Positions 23,513 to 33,976 of a DNA stretch of 64,000 nucleotides are shown in pieces. The DNA is from Eledone cirrhosa (lineage: Eukaryota > Mollusca > Cephalopoda > Octopoda > Eledonidae). The position numbers were made by a program, and so were the translations under genes. Each line of letters starts with the position of its first letter. The first letter of the stretch is position 1. The notes under the pieces are model-generated. The model was not told the DNA's origin. It did no database searches and saw nothing but the letters and a program-made list of their open reading frames with translations. The stretch spans positions 355,236,882 through 355,300,881 of the forward strand of contig OZ024742.1 in NCBI GenBank assembly GCA_964016885.1. The letters are read 5' to 3'.

Positions 23513-24031
23513 TTATTTATTAATTTCATGTCGCTGATTAAAACTTAATCTGTCACGAATTATTTTATTTCTAAAATGTGTGTTGGCAATGTGTAAAGTT
23601 TGAAAAGTGTTGTTATCGCCTTTCATACGGAACAGAAAACTATAGTTAGTGATGCCATGGAGAAAGTAATCAATGAAAAAGTACACTGACATTTTTCCAA
23701 GTTCTAATGGTAAACTATGGTGTAGGGTAATGTCATATATTTCTAGTGTCTTATAAATATATGTGATGGTTGATCGATTATACAGTAACAACACGATATT
23801 TATTATATTCTCCTCTTTCGTCTTTACCCACATTGACTTGGGAGAGCCGTGCGGACAAGAATCTTTACACACGTCCTTTGCTTCTGGGAGGACTGCCAGA
23901 TGCAACTGTCGCTCATTGATCCGGGTGAATCTCAAATCAGAACCAGCCGAGCTCATGCATCTTGACCAACGATATTGCATAGTGTCTAAACCTGAGTCTT
24001 CTGCAATTATTCCCTGAGACAGTTTGACCAC
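23513..24031 (-). CDS. Uncharacterised 172-residue open frame
   Basis: This is the longest open frame in the window that is neither low-complexity nor recognisably from a mobile element. It begins MVKLSQGIIAEDSG and contains a hydrophobic stretch around SVYFFIDYFLHGI. I recognise no domain, signal peptide or splice-site context. In DNA of this composition a 519-bp frame can arise by chance, but it is less common. It could be an exon or a decayed repeat; confidence is low. Confidence 0.2.
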   Translation of the reverse strand: MVKLSQGIIAEDSGLDTMQYRWSRCMSSAGSDLRFTRINERQLHLAVLPEAKDVCKDSCPHGSPKSMWVKTKEENIINIVLLLYNRSTITYIYKTLEIYDITLHHSLPLELGKMSVYFFIDYFLHGITNYSFLFRMKGDNNTFQTLHIANTHFRNKIIRDRLSFNQRHEINK

Positions 24032-24495
24032 ACTTCCGAAGAAACCGAGCTGTGATCCGTGAATTCGCAGAAGTAGAGCCTACACCATCATTAATTTACT
24101 GTTATTCAAGCTACACTATCGAGTTACTCTAAAGGCCCTACGTAAGAAAGGTTACTATTTATTTCAGAAGTAATCAATTATGACCTGATCTCTTGTTTCG
24201 CTTTTCAATTAGACATTTGGGTAATTCGTCAAATCACAACGGGCAGAATGTATAAGACATTAAATGGATTAAGATTGTACGTCGTGATAATGACAATAAT
24301 TAATTATATATGTTTTTCATAACTGTTGAAAATATATCTTTTCCGATCTCTAACGGATATTAATTACCACAGCACAGGGTTATTAATACAGGTTTGAAAT
24401 AAACGAGTTCATATATTGTAAATATAACAGTTTCAGTTGAGAAATCAATTAAGGAAAGGTTTAGATGAGTAAGACATTCCCTACACACACAAGAC

Positions 24496-24535
<40 letters not shown>

Positions 24536-24539
<4 letters not shown>

Positions 24540-25682
24540 AAAATTGAACGGGAACAAAACAGAGAGGCAGTACGAACAAAGGATTATTAATTTCACGCTC
24601 ATGAGAGTGGGGTGGTGGAGGGGAACGACGTTTCGGGCATAAGCCCTTCTTCAGGTGAAAAGTGTATGGGAAGAGAGTTCAAAGGGTGTGTAGGTGAGTG
24701 GTGGAGAGACATATAGCAAAAAGGAGGTGGAGGAAACGGTGCAAATGAAATTAAAAATAAAGGCATGATCAAAATAAAATGAAAATGGGGTAACACAGGT
24801 GGTGGAAGGGTGTGGGGCGTGTAGGGGTGGTGGCGGGTGGAGTGGCGAGAGGGAGACGGGGTGTTCGAGCGGGAAGGGCTGAATGTGGTGTGTGTGTAGG
24901 TGTACGTGTGTGTGTGTGTGTGTATGTGAAAGCAAGGGTTGGGGGAAGAACGGGGTTGCATGTTCAGGAAGAGGTGTGTGTGGGGTGGGGTGTAGGTCGG
25001 AGTGTGTGTGCGTGTGTGGATAGAGGGGTGGGCGGAGAGGATTCTGGAGGCTGAATGTGTAAATATGTGGTGGTACGCACGTGTGTGTGTTGTGTTTATG
25101 CGTGTTGTGGATGTGGGTGGCGTGTGGGCAAAAACATGTTTGGGCGTATGGCTGGGGGTGAGTCGTAAAGGTAATTCCGTAAAAAGATGTGGTGGAATGC
25201 TGAGTAAAATCCTTGGGATGCGATAGATTCTCGGGATCAAGGTTCACATATGTGTAATCCTTGACGATATTGGTCGGAAGAGGGGAGATGTCGTCTACGC
25301 GCGCAAAAGGAAGTGGTCAGAGTGTCAAGGCAGGAGGAGGGTTGTGTGTCTGTGTGTGCGGGGAGGTGGTCAGAGAGGCATAGCAACAGTAGGGTAGAAT
25401 GGTAAATGAAGAAAGTCGGTGTGTCAGTGTGTGCGGAACTGCGGTGGACAGGGGAGGGGATGGGTAGGTGTGAAAGTTAGAGTGAAGAGGGGGTGTATTA
25501 GTAGAGGTGTTAGTGGGATGTGTGAGTGTTTGAGAAAGGGTGTGGGTGGAGCGGGGAGAAAAGGGTGTGGGGGCCGATGGAGGGAGTGTAGTGTACTGGT
25601 GTGTGTGTGTGGTGAAGGGGGTGTTAGTGGGTGTTAGTATACTGGAGGTGGAGAAAGGGTTGAATGCGGGTGTGAGTGGGGG
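24536..25682 (-). mobile_element. 5'-truncated pyrimidine-rich PLE, 3' UTR copy
   Basis: On the minus strand this matches the 3' non-coding part of the 30.8-35.5 kb PLE: C/CA-rich DNA, an AT-rich TTTTGATCATGC block, then CACCTGAAGAAGGGCTTATG, CCCGAAACGTCGTTCC and the terminal GTACTGCCTCTCTGTTTTGT. Both ends abut (TA)n tracts. Long frames in it on either strand come from the biased composition. No RT or endonuclease sequence is included. Confidence 0.8.
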
Positions 25683-25692
25683 TCATATATAT

Positions 25693-25702
<10 letters not shown>

Positions 25703-25756
<54 letters not shown>
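25703..25756. repeat. (TA)n microsatellite
   Basis: Pure TA tract at the 5' truncation edge of the PLE fragment. Confidence 0.95.
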
Positions 25757-25759
<3 letters not shown>

Positions 25760-25866
25760 TGTATATAAATGAAAGGTATAGAAATTGTTGTAGCGAGAAG
25801 CTAACAGTATTCCATAACATATGTGCGACTCTAGCGTTAAAATCGGAAAAATAGTTAACGTAAGAT

Positions 25867-26163
25867 GTGGGAAAAGTAATTCAAACTCATCTCAAAGAGA
25901 ATCAGGATATAAATTCATCCACAGAATTTAGTGAAATCCAGGGAAAAATCAATAGAGCCTTAACTCATGATAAAATAAAGTCTAGATTACTCATCTTTCA
26001 ATTTGAAAAAACTTCAAATGCTCTGTATAGTCTTGAAGACTATTTCATGAAAACTTTCAGTGGAGATGGTCACGGTTGGATTTCAATCGTCAGCAGAACT
26101 CAACTCGAAAACCAGGACTCTCACAGATTTATATGCCAAAAAGGGAATTTTAAAACTGGCTAG
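25867..26163 (+). CDS. Uncharacterised 98-residue open frame
   Basis: It reads MGKVIQTHLKENQDINSSTE and onward with balanced composition, but has no recognised domain. It is flanked by TA microsatellites on both sides. It may be an unrecognised repeat fragment or chance. Confidence 0.15.
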   Translation: MGKVIQTHLKENQDINSSTEFSEIQGKINRALTHDKIKSRLLIFQFEKTSNALYSLEDYFMKTFSGDGHGWISIVSRTQLENQDSHRFICQKGNFKTG

Positions 26164-26199
26164 GTCACCATCATGCGTGAATATGAAAAACGCACATGA

Positions 26200-26241
<42 letters not shown>

Positions 26242-26247
26242 GGAACA

Positions 26248-26322
26248 CGTATGACCTCTACGGCAGAGCTCAAGCCGTTTCGACGTTTAGTTTATTTCTA
26301 AGAAATAGCCGTCCAACCTTTG

Positions 26323-26406
<84 letters not shown>

Positions 26407-26416
26407 CAAAGTTACA
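26248..26416. repeat. GTCGAAACGG motif (inverted) plus (TA)n palindrome
   Basis: 26248-26290 is the reverse complement of the 7707-7748 motif. It is followed by CTTTGCATCAT-(TA)n-ATGATGCAAAG (26316-26412), a palindrome centred on the TA tract. From 26420 to 27200 there is AT-rich DNA with a TTCTGATGAAGGG...CCGAAAAG block at 27040-27075 resembling PLE 3' ends. Confidence 0.7.
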
Positions 26417-27204
26417 TAAGTGAACATGAACGATTGTATAGCACGTGTGATGTCAGGTTGCGCTAGAGATGTGAAGAAACGCTCAGTTTGTAAGATTCAG
26501 ATTAGACGATGACAAAAATAATAGACATGGAAATTTACAAGAGACATTTTACCGAAAACAGTTAAATACGGTAAGTATTATGATTACAAGTAAATCGATG
26601 ACGAACTTGACATGTAAGCGTGCAACATGTTAACACTGGAAAGAATGAAATGTTGAGAAATAATGTAGGAAAATTAACAGGGAAGAAATATATTATTCGG
26701 TTGAACTTAATTAGACGTCACATACATCAATCGCTGTTTAATCTCTTACAGAATAAAATTGTTACCAAAATGTAGAAGTGTAGAATCCCATACTCTTTAT
26801 TCATGTACGTTAAATGGAGAATGAAAAATATCTTTCCCCACAAAAGTTGATACGGACCATAAATTATTACTATGTTGAGGTGAATTAGATTGATATGAAA
26901 TTTATTTGGAAAGACGTGTATTTCCGCTGAGTTGATAATATAACATTACAACACCAGGTATTTGAAAATGCACGGACCAAGAAGGTTATAAACATATACA
27001 CCCCGTCCGTCCCCTCGACCTATCTTATTTCTCATTCTTTCTTCTGATGAAGGGATAGCGTCCGAAAAGTTAAGACACTCTTTCTGCTATATCAAGAGTT
27101 AACCTAATATATTCCTTCCATATACTGTACCGATTGTGTTGTTATTTCAGTTACACTTTCACATACATAGACACATACATATATATATAAATATATATAT
27201 ATAT

Positions 27205-27273
27205 AAGTTGAAAAAAATGAAAACGAAAAACGAAATTTCATTTCTCACTCTTAGTATGGCAATTACTTAAATG
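27205..27273 (-). repeat. Inverted leading segment of the 471-bp satellite
   Basis: This 69-bp block is the reverse complement of 27434-27503 within the first unit. It is joined directly to the start of the tandem array. The same inverted junction recurs at about 63394-63480 in the diverged copy, so it is probably part of the element's structure and not a random event. Confidence 0.85.
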
Positions 27274-27624
27274 TTGACAAACGAACAAAGCAGCGCTATA
27301 ATAAGCATCTGCTAAACTGATGCGTGCATATATGTATGTGTACCTGCATGTATGTATATATATATATATATATATATATGCATGCTACTGTACGTATGTA
27401 TACATATATGTATGTACGTATACATACATACTTACATTTAAGTAATTGCCATACTAAGAGTGAGAAATGAAATTTCGTTTTTCGTTTTCATTTTTTTCAA
27501 CTTATCGTTTTCGGTATGCCTGACCGATTTAACTCACTCAATATGCAAATTAGGCTGCTCAGCCGTTAATTTTCATAAGGAAAGTATATACTTTCGAACG
27601 TTCAACTATCTGGCAGATGGGTAA

Positions 27625-27667
27625 ACGGTGCTGATGATAGCTAACAAGCTTGAAACTAGTACATCGT
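27625..27667 (+). ncRNA. Hammerhead ribozyme motif, satellite unit 1
   Basis: Stem I is ACGGUG (27625-27630) with CAUCGU (27662-27667), 6 bp including one G-U. The core is CUGAUGA (27631-27637). Stem II is UAGCU/AGCUU, with 4 bp, a U-U at the core edge and loop AACA. GAA is at 27652-27654. Stem III is AC/GU with loop UA, A15.1-U16.1 is intact, and H17 is A (27661). All conserved core bases are present in 43 nt. Self-cleavage would occur after 27661. Known hammerheads in animal repeats share this short stem III. Activity is not shown. Confidence 0.75.
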
Positions 27668-28095
27668 TCCTGTGTCAGTGTTGAACAAAAAGGTGACGTG
27701 GTTGCCTTAACACCGTATGGCATAAATTCAGGCTGTTCAGTTTGTTGACAAACGAACAAAGCAGCGCTATAATAAGCATCTGCTAAACTGATGCGTGCAT
27801 ATATGTATGTGTACCTGCATGTATGTATATATATATATATATATATATATGCATGCTACTGTACGTCTGTATACATATATGTATGTACGTATACATACAT
27901 ACTTACATTTAAGTAATTGCCATACTAAGAGTGAGAAATGAAATTTCGTTTTTCGTTTTCATTTTTTTCAACTTATCGTTTTCGGTATGCCTGACCGATT
28001 TAACTCACTCAATATGCAAATTAGGCTGCTCAGCCGTTAATTTTCATAAGGAAAGTATATACTTTCGAACGTTCAACTATCTGGCAGATGGGTAA

Positions 28096-28138
28096 ACGGT
28101 GCTGATGATAGCTAACAAGCTTGAAACTAGTACATCGT
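28096..28138 (+). ncRNA. Hammerhead ribozyme motif, satellite unit 2
   Basis: Identical to the unit 1 motif, 471 bp downstream. Cleavage at both would release a 471-nt monomer. Confidence 0.75.
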
Positions 28139-28566
28139 TCCTGTGTCAGTGTTGAACAAAAAGGTGACGTGGTTGCCTTAACACCGTATGGCATAAATTC
28201 AGGCTGTTCAGTTTGTTGACAAACGAACAAAGCAGCGCTATAATAAGCATCTGCTAAACTGATGCGTGCATATATGTATGTGTACCTGCATGTATGTATA
28301 TATATATATATATATATATATGCATGCTACTGTACGTCTGTATACATATATGTATGTACGTATACATACATACTTACATTTAAGTAATTGCCATACTAAG
28401 AGTGAGAAATGAAATTTCGTTTTTCGTTTTCATTTTTTTCAACTTATCGTTTTCGGTATGCCTGACCGATTTAACTCACTCAATATGCAAATTAGGCTGC
28501 TCAGCCGTTAATTTTCATAAGGAAAGTATATACTTTCGAACGTTCAACTATCTGGCAGATGGGTAA

Positions 28567-28609
28567 ACGGTGCTGATGATAGCTAACAAGCTTGAAACTA
28601 GTACATCGT
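28567..28609 (+). ncRNA. Hammerhead ribozyme motif, satellite unit 3
   Basis: Identical core and helices to unit 1. Confidence 0.75.
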
Positions 28610-29037
28610 TCCTGTGTCAGTGTTGAACAAAAAGGTGACGTGGTTGCCTTAACACCGTATGGCATAAATTCAGGCTGTTCAGTTTGTTGACAAACGAACA
28701 AAGCAGCGCTATAATAAGCATCTGCTAAACTGATGCGTGCATATATGTATGTGTACCTGCATGTATGTATATATATATATATATATATATATGCATGCTA
28801 CTGTACGTATGTATACATATATGTATGTACGTATACATACATACTTACATTTAAGTAATTGCCATACTAAGAGTGAGAAATGAAATTTCGTTTTTCGTTT
28901 TCATTTTTTTCAACTTATCGTTTTCGGTATGCCTGACCGATTTAACTCACTCAATATGCAAATTAGGCTGCTCAGCCGTTAATTTTCATAAGGAAAGTAT
29001 ATACTTTCGAACGTTCAACTATCTGGCAGATGGGTAA

Positions 29038-29080
29038 ACGGTGCTGATGATAGCTAACAAGCTTGAAACTAGTACATCGT
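29038..29080 (+). ncRNA. Hammerhead ribozyme motif, satellite unit 4
   Basis: Identical core and helices to unit 1. Confidence 0.75.
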
Positions 29081-29508
29081 TCCTGTGTCAGTGTTGAACA
29101 AAAAGGTGACGTGGTTGCCTTAACACCGTATGGCATAAATTCAGGCTGTTCAGTTTGTTGACAAACGAACAAAGCAGCGCTATAATAAGCATCTGCTAAA
29201 CTGATGCGTGCATATATGTATGTGTACCTGCATGTATGTATATATATATATATATATATATATGCATGCTACTGTACGTCTGTATACATATATGTATGTA
29301 CGTATACATACATACTTACATTTAAGTAATTGCCATACTAAGAGTGAGAAATGAAATTTCGTTTTTCGTTTTCATTTTTTTCAACTTATCGTTTTCGGTA
29401 TGCCTGACCGATTTAACTCACTCAATATGCAAATTAGGCTGCTCAGCCGTTAATTTTCATAAGGAAAGTATATACTTTCGAACGTTCAACTATCTGGCAG
29501 ATGGGTAA

Positions 29509-29551
29509 ACGGTGCTGATGATAGCTAACAAGCTTGAAACTAGTACATCGT
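29509..29551 (+). ncRNA. Hammerhead ribozyme motif, satellite unit 5
   Basis: Identical core and helices to unit 1. Confidence 0.75.
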
Positions 29552-29978
29552 TCCTGTGTCAGTGTTGAACAAAAAGGTGACGTGGTTGCCTTAACACCGT
29601 ATGGCATAAATTCAGGCTGTTCAGTTTGTTGACAAACGAACAAAGCAGCGCTATAATAAGCATCTGCTAAACTGATGCGTGCATATATGTATGTGTACCT
29701 GCATGTATGTATATATATATATATATATATATGCATGCTACTGTACGTCTGTATACATATATGTATGTACGTATACATACATACTTACATTTAAGTAATT
29801 GCCATACTAAGAGTGAGAAATGAAATTTCGTTTTTTGTTTTCATTTTTTTTCAACTTATCGTTTTCGGTATGCCTGACCGATTTAACTCACTCAATATGC
29901 AAATTAGGCTGCTCAGCCGTTAATTTTCATAAGGAAAGTATATACTTTCGAACGTTCAACTATCTGGCAGATGGGTAA

Positions 29979-30021
29979 ACGGTGCTGATGATAGCTAACA
30001 AGCTTGAAACTAGTACATCGT
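29979..30021 (+). ncRNA. Hammerhead ribozyme motif, satellite unit 6
   Basis: Identical core and helices to unit 1. The step from unit 5 is 470 bp. The truncated seventh unit stops before its hammerhead. Confidence 0.75.
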
Positions 30022-30257
30022 TCCTGTGTCAGTGTTGAACAAAAAGGTGACGTGGTTGCCTTAACACCGTATGGCATAAATTCAGGCTGTTCAGTTTGTT
30101 GACAAACGAACAAAGCAGCGCTATAATAAGCATCTGCTAAACTGATGCGTGCATATATGTATGTGTACCTGCATGTATGTATATATATATATATATATAT
30201 ATATGCATGCTACTGTACGTCTGTATACATATATGTATGTACGTATACATACATACT

Positions 30258-30262
<5 letters not shown>

Positions 30263-30335
<73 letters not shown>
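30263..30335. repeat. (TA)n microsatellite
   Basis: It truncates the seventh satellite unit. A second, longer TA region with ACATA interruptions lies at 30595-30800. Confidence 0.95.
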
Positions 30336-30337
<2 letters not shown>

Positions 30338-30499
30338 AAAGTTAAACAACTTTCAATGAATACATCAAACAATGAGTTTTACAAGAGATTGGAAGCACTC
30401 AACAGCAATAGGTTTTTTCAGAGTTATTAATATTTATTCACTACCATGACTAAATCATAACCATCTAATATGTCAGGGTACGTCATGTATCATTTTATT

Positions 30500-30550
30500 T
30501 TATCTGATGAGGACGTACTTAACTCAGTACCTCTGAAATATGTATAATAA
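30500..30550 (+). ncRNA. Hammerhead ribozyme candidate, complete core
   Basis: Stem I is UUAU (30500-30503) with AUAA (30547-30550). The core is CUGAUGA (30504-30510). Stem II spans 30511-30534: G-U, G-C, A-U, a C-C mismatch, then five pairs GUACU/AGUAC with a 6-nt loop. GAA is at 30535-30537. Stem III is AUA/UAU with loop UG, and H17 is A (30546). It has no bulged or missing core base. It lies in AT-rich DNA between the satellite and the PLE; the parent element is not identified. Stem I is short and AU-only, which weakens the case. Confidence 0.6.
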
Positions 30551-30589
30551 CATATATTTGATCACAAGAATATTTTGTTGATATTTTGA

Positions 30590-30650
<61 letters not shown>

Positions 30651-30716
30651 TATACATACATATATGTATACATATACATATGTATATTTATGTATATATA
30701 TATATAAATATATATT

Positions 30717-30803
<87 letters not shown>

Positions 30804-31196
30804 CTTGGAACATAACTTAACTACCGGCTCAACCCCGATCTAAACCGCGGTGACCTTTCTCCGAACTTTACTCACCTTCCCACACTTGGTCTTTCCTTCC
30901 ACGCATTACCTCTGTTTGATTTTGTTACTGTACTTGTTTATTTCCGTATATGATTCTTTGCCTGTGTTCTTACAATGTTATTTCTATTATTTTTTGTTCA
31001 CGATTGCCTGTGTTTTTACCTTTATGATTTTTTGTCTTTAATTTTCCTGTGTTTACTCCCCCCTCCCTACGTGTTTCTGTTTCATTTTCCCTTCCCCGTC
31101 TCTGCCTATCCTTCGCACTCACTCCTTCGTTCACTCCACCCTGCTTCACACCCCCTGCCTTCTCATCCCTCCCCCTGCTTTCATCCAACGCCCACC

Positions 31197-33976
31197 ATGC
31201 CCAGCCGGAGATCCTTTCTCCACCAACTACATAATCGCCTCAAAATGTTCCTCCCACCCTGCTATCTCCCATCTGCCCTTCAACTCTCCTACCTTCTCTT
31301 CGCCAAAACACGGCACTCCAGCCACATCCATTTCCTCAGCCACTGCCTCCGCCTCCACCTTATCCCCCTCGGCTTCCGTCTACGCTTCCACCCTTCGTCC
31401 GCCGCTTCACCCTCCACGCAACGTATCCTCACCCGATCCTCACGCCTCCTGATGCGCAACTCCATCCGCGCCTCCCGTTCCACCCTCCGCCAACTTGACC
31501 ACCAACTGACCCCCACCCTCCTCCGCCTTAACTCCACCTGCCACCCCCTCCTCGCCCAAGCCATCCTCTCCTTCATCCAAAACCTCAACCATAACCTCTT
31601 CTTCCTCAGCTCCACCAAAGCCAGCAGCTACACTCACTCCTCCCAACCACCCCCATCCACCACCACCCGCCCATCCCCATACGCCCACCACTCTCCACCT
31701 CTCCCACGACCCCCCATCCCACTACATCCCTCCACCCCACCCCTCACCACCCCTCCCTTCCCCCCAAACACCCAAATCCCACCACTTGTTGCCACCATAC
31801 CCACTGACCTCCACCTCTCCGCACCATAGCACTCACTCCTTAGTAGAGGCCTTCGCTGCATACCCCACACTCCGCAGAGCGACGAGTTCCGTACCCGAAC
31901 GGAAGTCGAGCGATTCGTGCGACGCACTAAGCTACAGGCACATTTCGGCCGAACGCCACCGGCTCCGGATTCTCTAGACCTGTTTCTCGCCCTGGGCCGA
32001 CGGCCATCTTCTTGGACGCCGGCCCCAGGGCAATTTAGCACCTTGGACGCCTTCGTCGATGACAGCCGTAGCGCAGTAGATCGTTTCGACTTCCGCCACC
32101 GTTCCAAACGGTACAATATCTCACGGGGCGAACTCCTCGCTCTCCGCTCCCTCCGTAGCCGAGATGACATCGTCATCAAACCGGCGGACAAGGAAGGCGC
32201 CGTAGTGGTGTGTCGCGCGGACCTCTACACGGCCGAAGCCCTCAGGCAGCTCTGTAACCCCCCTTCTACCGCCCTCTACCCTCTGATACTACCCACTCTA
32301 CCAACAACAAGTCTCCTCCACCATCAAAGAACTTATCGCCTCCTCCCTCCTCCCCCCACCGCTTCCCACCTCATCGTCCGCACCCCCCGCACCCCCACCA
32401 TCTACTTCCTAACCAAACTCCACAAACCCGACAACCCCGGCCGCCCCATCGTCTCCGCTTGCAACTTCCCCACCGAACTCATCTCCGCCTTTCTCGACTC
32501 CATCCTCGCCCCCTTGTCACCACCCTCCCCTCCCACATCTCCGACACCAACCAAGCCCTGCGCCTTTTCGACTCCTTCACCTACCCACCCGGCCCACAGC
32601 CCTTCCTCTTCACCCTAGACATCAAGTCCCTCTATACCGTCATCCCCCACGCCGACGGCCTACGCGCCCTCAAACACTACCTCGACCTTCGCCCCTCCCC
32701 CATTTCCTCCACCCCCACCCTCCTTCGCCTTGCCGAGCTGGTCCTCAGCCTGAATTGTTTCTCTTTCTCGGGTGAGTTTTACCAACAGGTCACGGGGGTA
32801 GCCATGGGTACAAGAATGGGCCCGAACTATGCCAACCTTATTGTTGGCCATGTTGAGGCCCAAATCTTTGCCCAGTACACCGGCCCCACGCCCGAAATGT
32901 ACGGTCGTTACATTGACAACTGTATCGGAGCCACGACCCTCACCCGAGATCAGCTCGACTCCTTTCTCTCCTTCTTCAGCTCCTTCCACCCCTCCCTCCA
33001 CTTCACCACCTCTATCTCCACCACCTCTATCTCCAACACCCACGTCCACTTCTTAGACATCCCCGTCGCCTTCGACCCCTCCCACCACCCCCTCGTCACC
33101 TCCGCGTTCTTCAAACCCACCGACTCCCACTCTTACCTCGACTTCACCTCTTCCCACCCCGCCCACACTAAACACTCCATTCCCTACTCCCAACTTCTCA
33201 GGATCCGCGGCCTCTGTAGCCGAGATGCTGACTTTGAGTCCCAGGCCCTTTCCCTAGTCAGCCATTTCATTCGCAGAGGTTACCCCCTCTCTCGTCCACA
33301 CCGCTCTCACCCGCGCCCGTGCTGTCCCCCGCTCCACCACCCTCACCCCACGCCAGCGCACACCCACCCACCGTCTCCCCTTCCACCTCACTTACCACCT
33401 CTCCAACTTACCCCTCCACCGCACCATCCGCCGCCTCTTCCGACGCCTCCAGTCCGACCCCTCCACCTCCCACATCTTCCCGACCCCACCACTCCCCTCC
33501 TTCAAACGCGAACGCAATCTCCGCACCCTCCTCGTCCACAGCTCCCTACCCCCAACCCACGCTATGCCCCCCCCCTTGCTTTCCCTGTTCTAGGCCCCGC
33601 TGCAACACCTATCCCCACATCACCAACACCACAACCTCCAGGGCCCCAACGGCCACTTTCTCTCTGTCCGGCATGCCTTCCGCTGCACCTCCTCCAACCT
33701 AAGCTACGGACTTCGGACAGACTTATGTCGGACAGACGGGACGTCGCCTGGCGGACCGACTCACTGAGCACCTCCGGGATATTCGTCTCGGGGGTAGTTC
33801 CCCCATCGCCCGCCACTTTGGTGGCCCTGGACATTCCGCACGCCATCTCACAGTCTGTGGCCTACTCCAATGCCACGGAACACCCGCCAATCGCCTTAGA
33901 GTCGAACAAAGAACTATCTTCATCTTACAGCCCCCCCCCCCCCCCGGCCCTGAACTCCCTACCCTTATTCCTTTAG
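31197..33976 (+). pseudogene. PLE polyprotein: RT plus GIY-YIG endonuclease
   Basis: The likely start is the ATG at 31197 in a CCACCATG context (MPSRRSFLHQLHNRL). The N-terminus is basic and alpha-helical-looking. An in-frame stop lies at 31827-31829. The frame continues EFRTRTEVERFVRRTKLQAHF, then DDIVIKPADKEGAVVV and IYFLTKLHKPDNPGRPIVS (RT fingers). A frameshift near 32515 precedes FTLDIKSLYTVIP (motif A), GVAMGTRMGPNYANL (motif B) and YGRYIDNCIGA (motif C, 32900-32932), where the usual YIDD has become YIDN. SHSYLDFTSSHPAHTK follows. Another shift near 33290 leads to the linker. The GIY-YIG end TYVGQTGRRLADRLTEHLRD (33721-33780) survives, but its first half is missing. RT and nicking are both compromised. 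Confidence 0.85.

Larger units (their letters stand above)
27274..30262 (+). repeat. 471-bp tandem satellite with one hammerhead motif per unit
   Basis: Units start with TTGACAAACGAACAAAGC at 27274, 27745 and onward, with period 471 (one step of 470). Six complete units and a truncated seventh end in a (TA)n tract at 30263. They are nearly identical; visible differences include a single A/C in GTACGT(A/C)TGTATAC. Every unit has an internal short TA tract, a minus-strand 66-codon frame that is only a by-product of array identity, and a plus-strand hammerhead-like motif. Array identity implies recent amplification or homogenisation. A diverged, inverted relative lies at 63394-64000. The architecture matches hammerhead-bearing satellites and retrozymes. 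Confidence 0.93.

Noticed and set aside
24599..25247. Pro/His/Thr-rich 200-residue frames as secreted or repeat proteins
   Set aside because: They lie in the 3' UTR of a PLE copy; the frames come from CA/CCC composition.
27040..27080. CUGAUGA-AGGG...UCC-GAA block
   Set aside because: An extra base at stem II, a stem III with a one-base loop and no convincing stem I; noted only as PLE-end-like.
27559..30113. Six identical 66-codon minus-strand frames as a gene family
   Set aside because: They recur only because the satellite is near-identical; no start context, domain or divergence pattern supports coding, and the plus strand of the same stretch carries the hammerhead.
27205..30262. CRISPR-like array
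   Set aside because: The repeat unit is 471 bp with no spacers, and the genome is eukaryotic.
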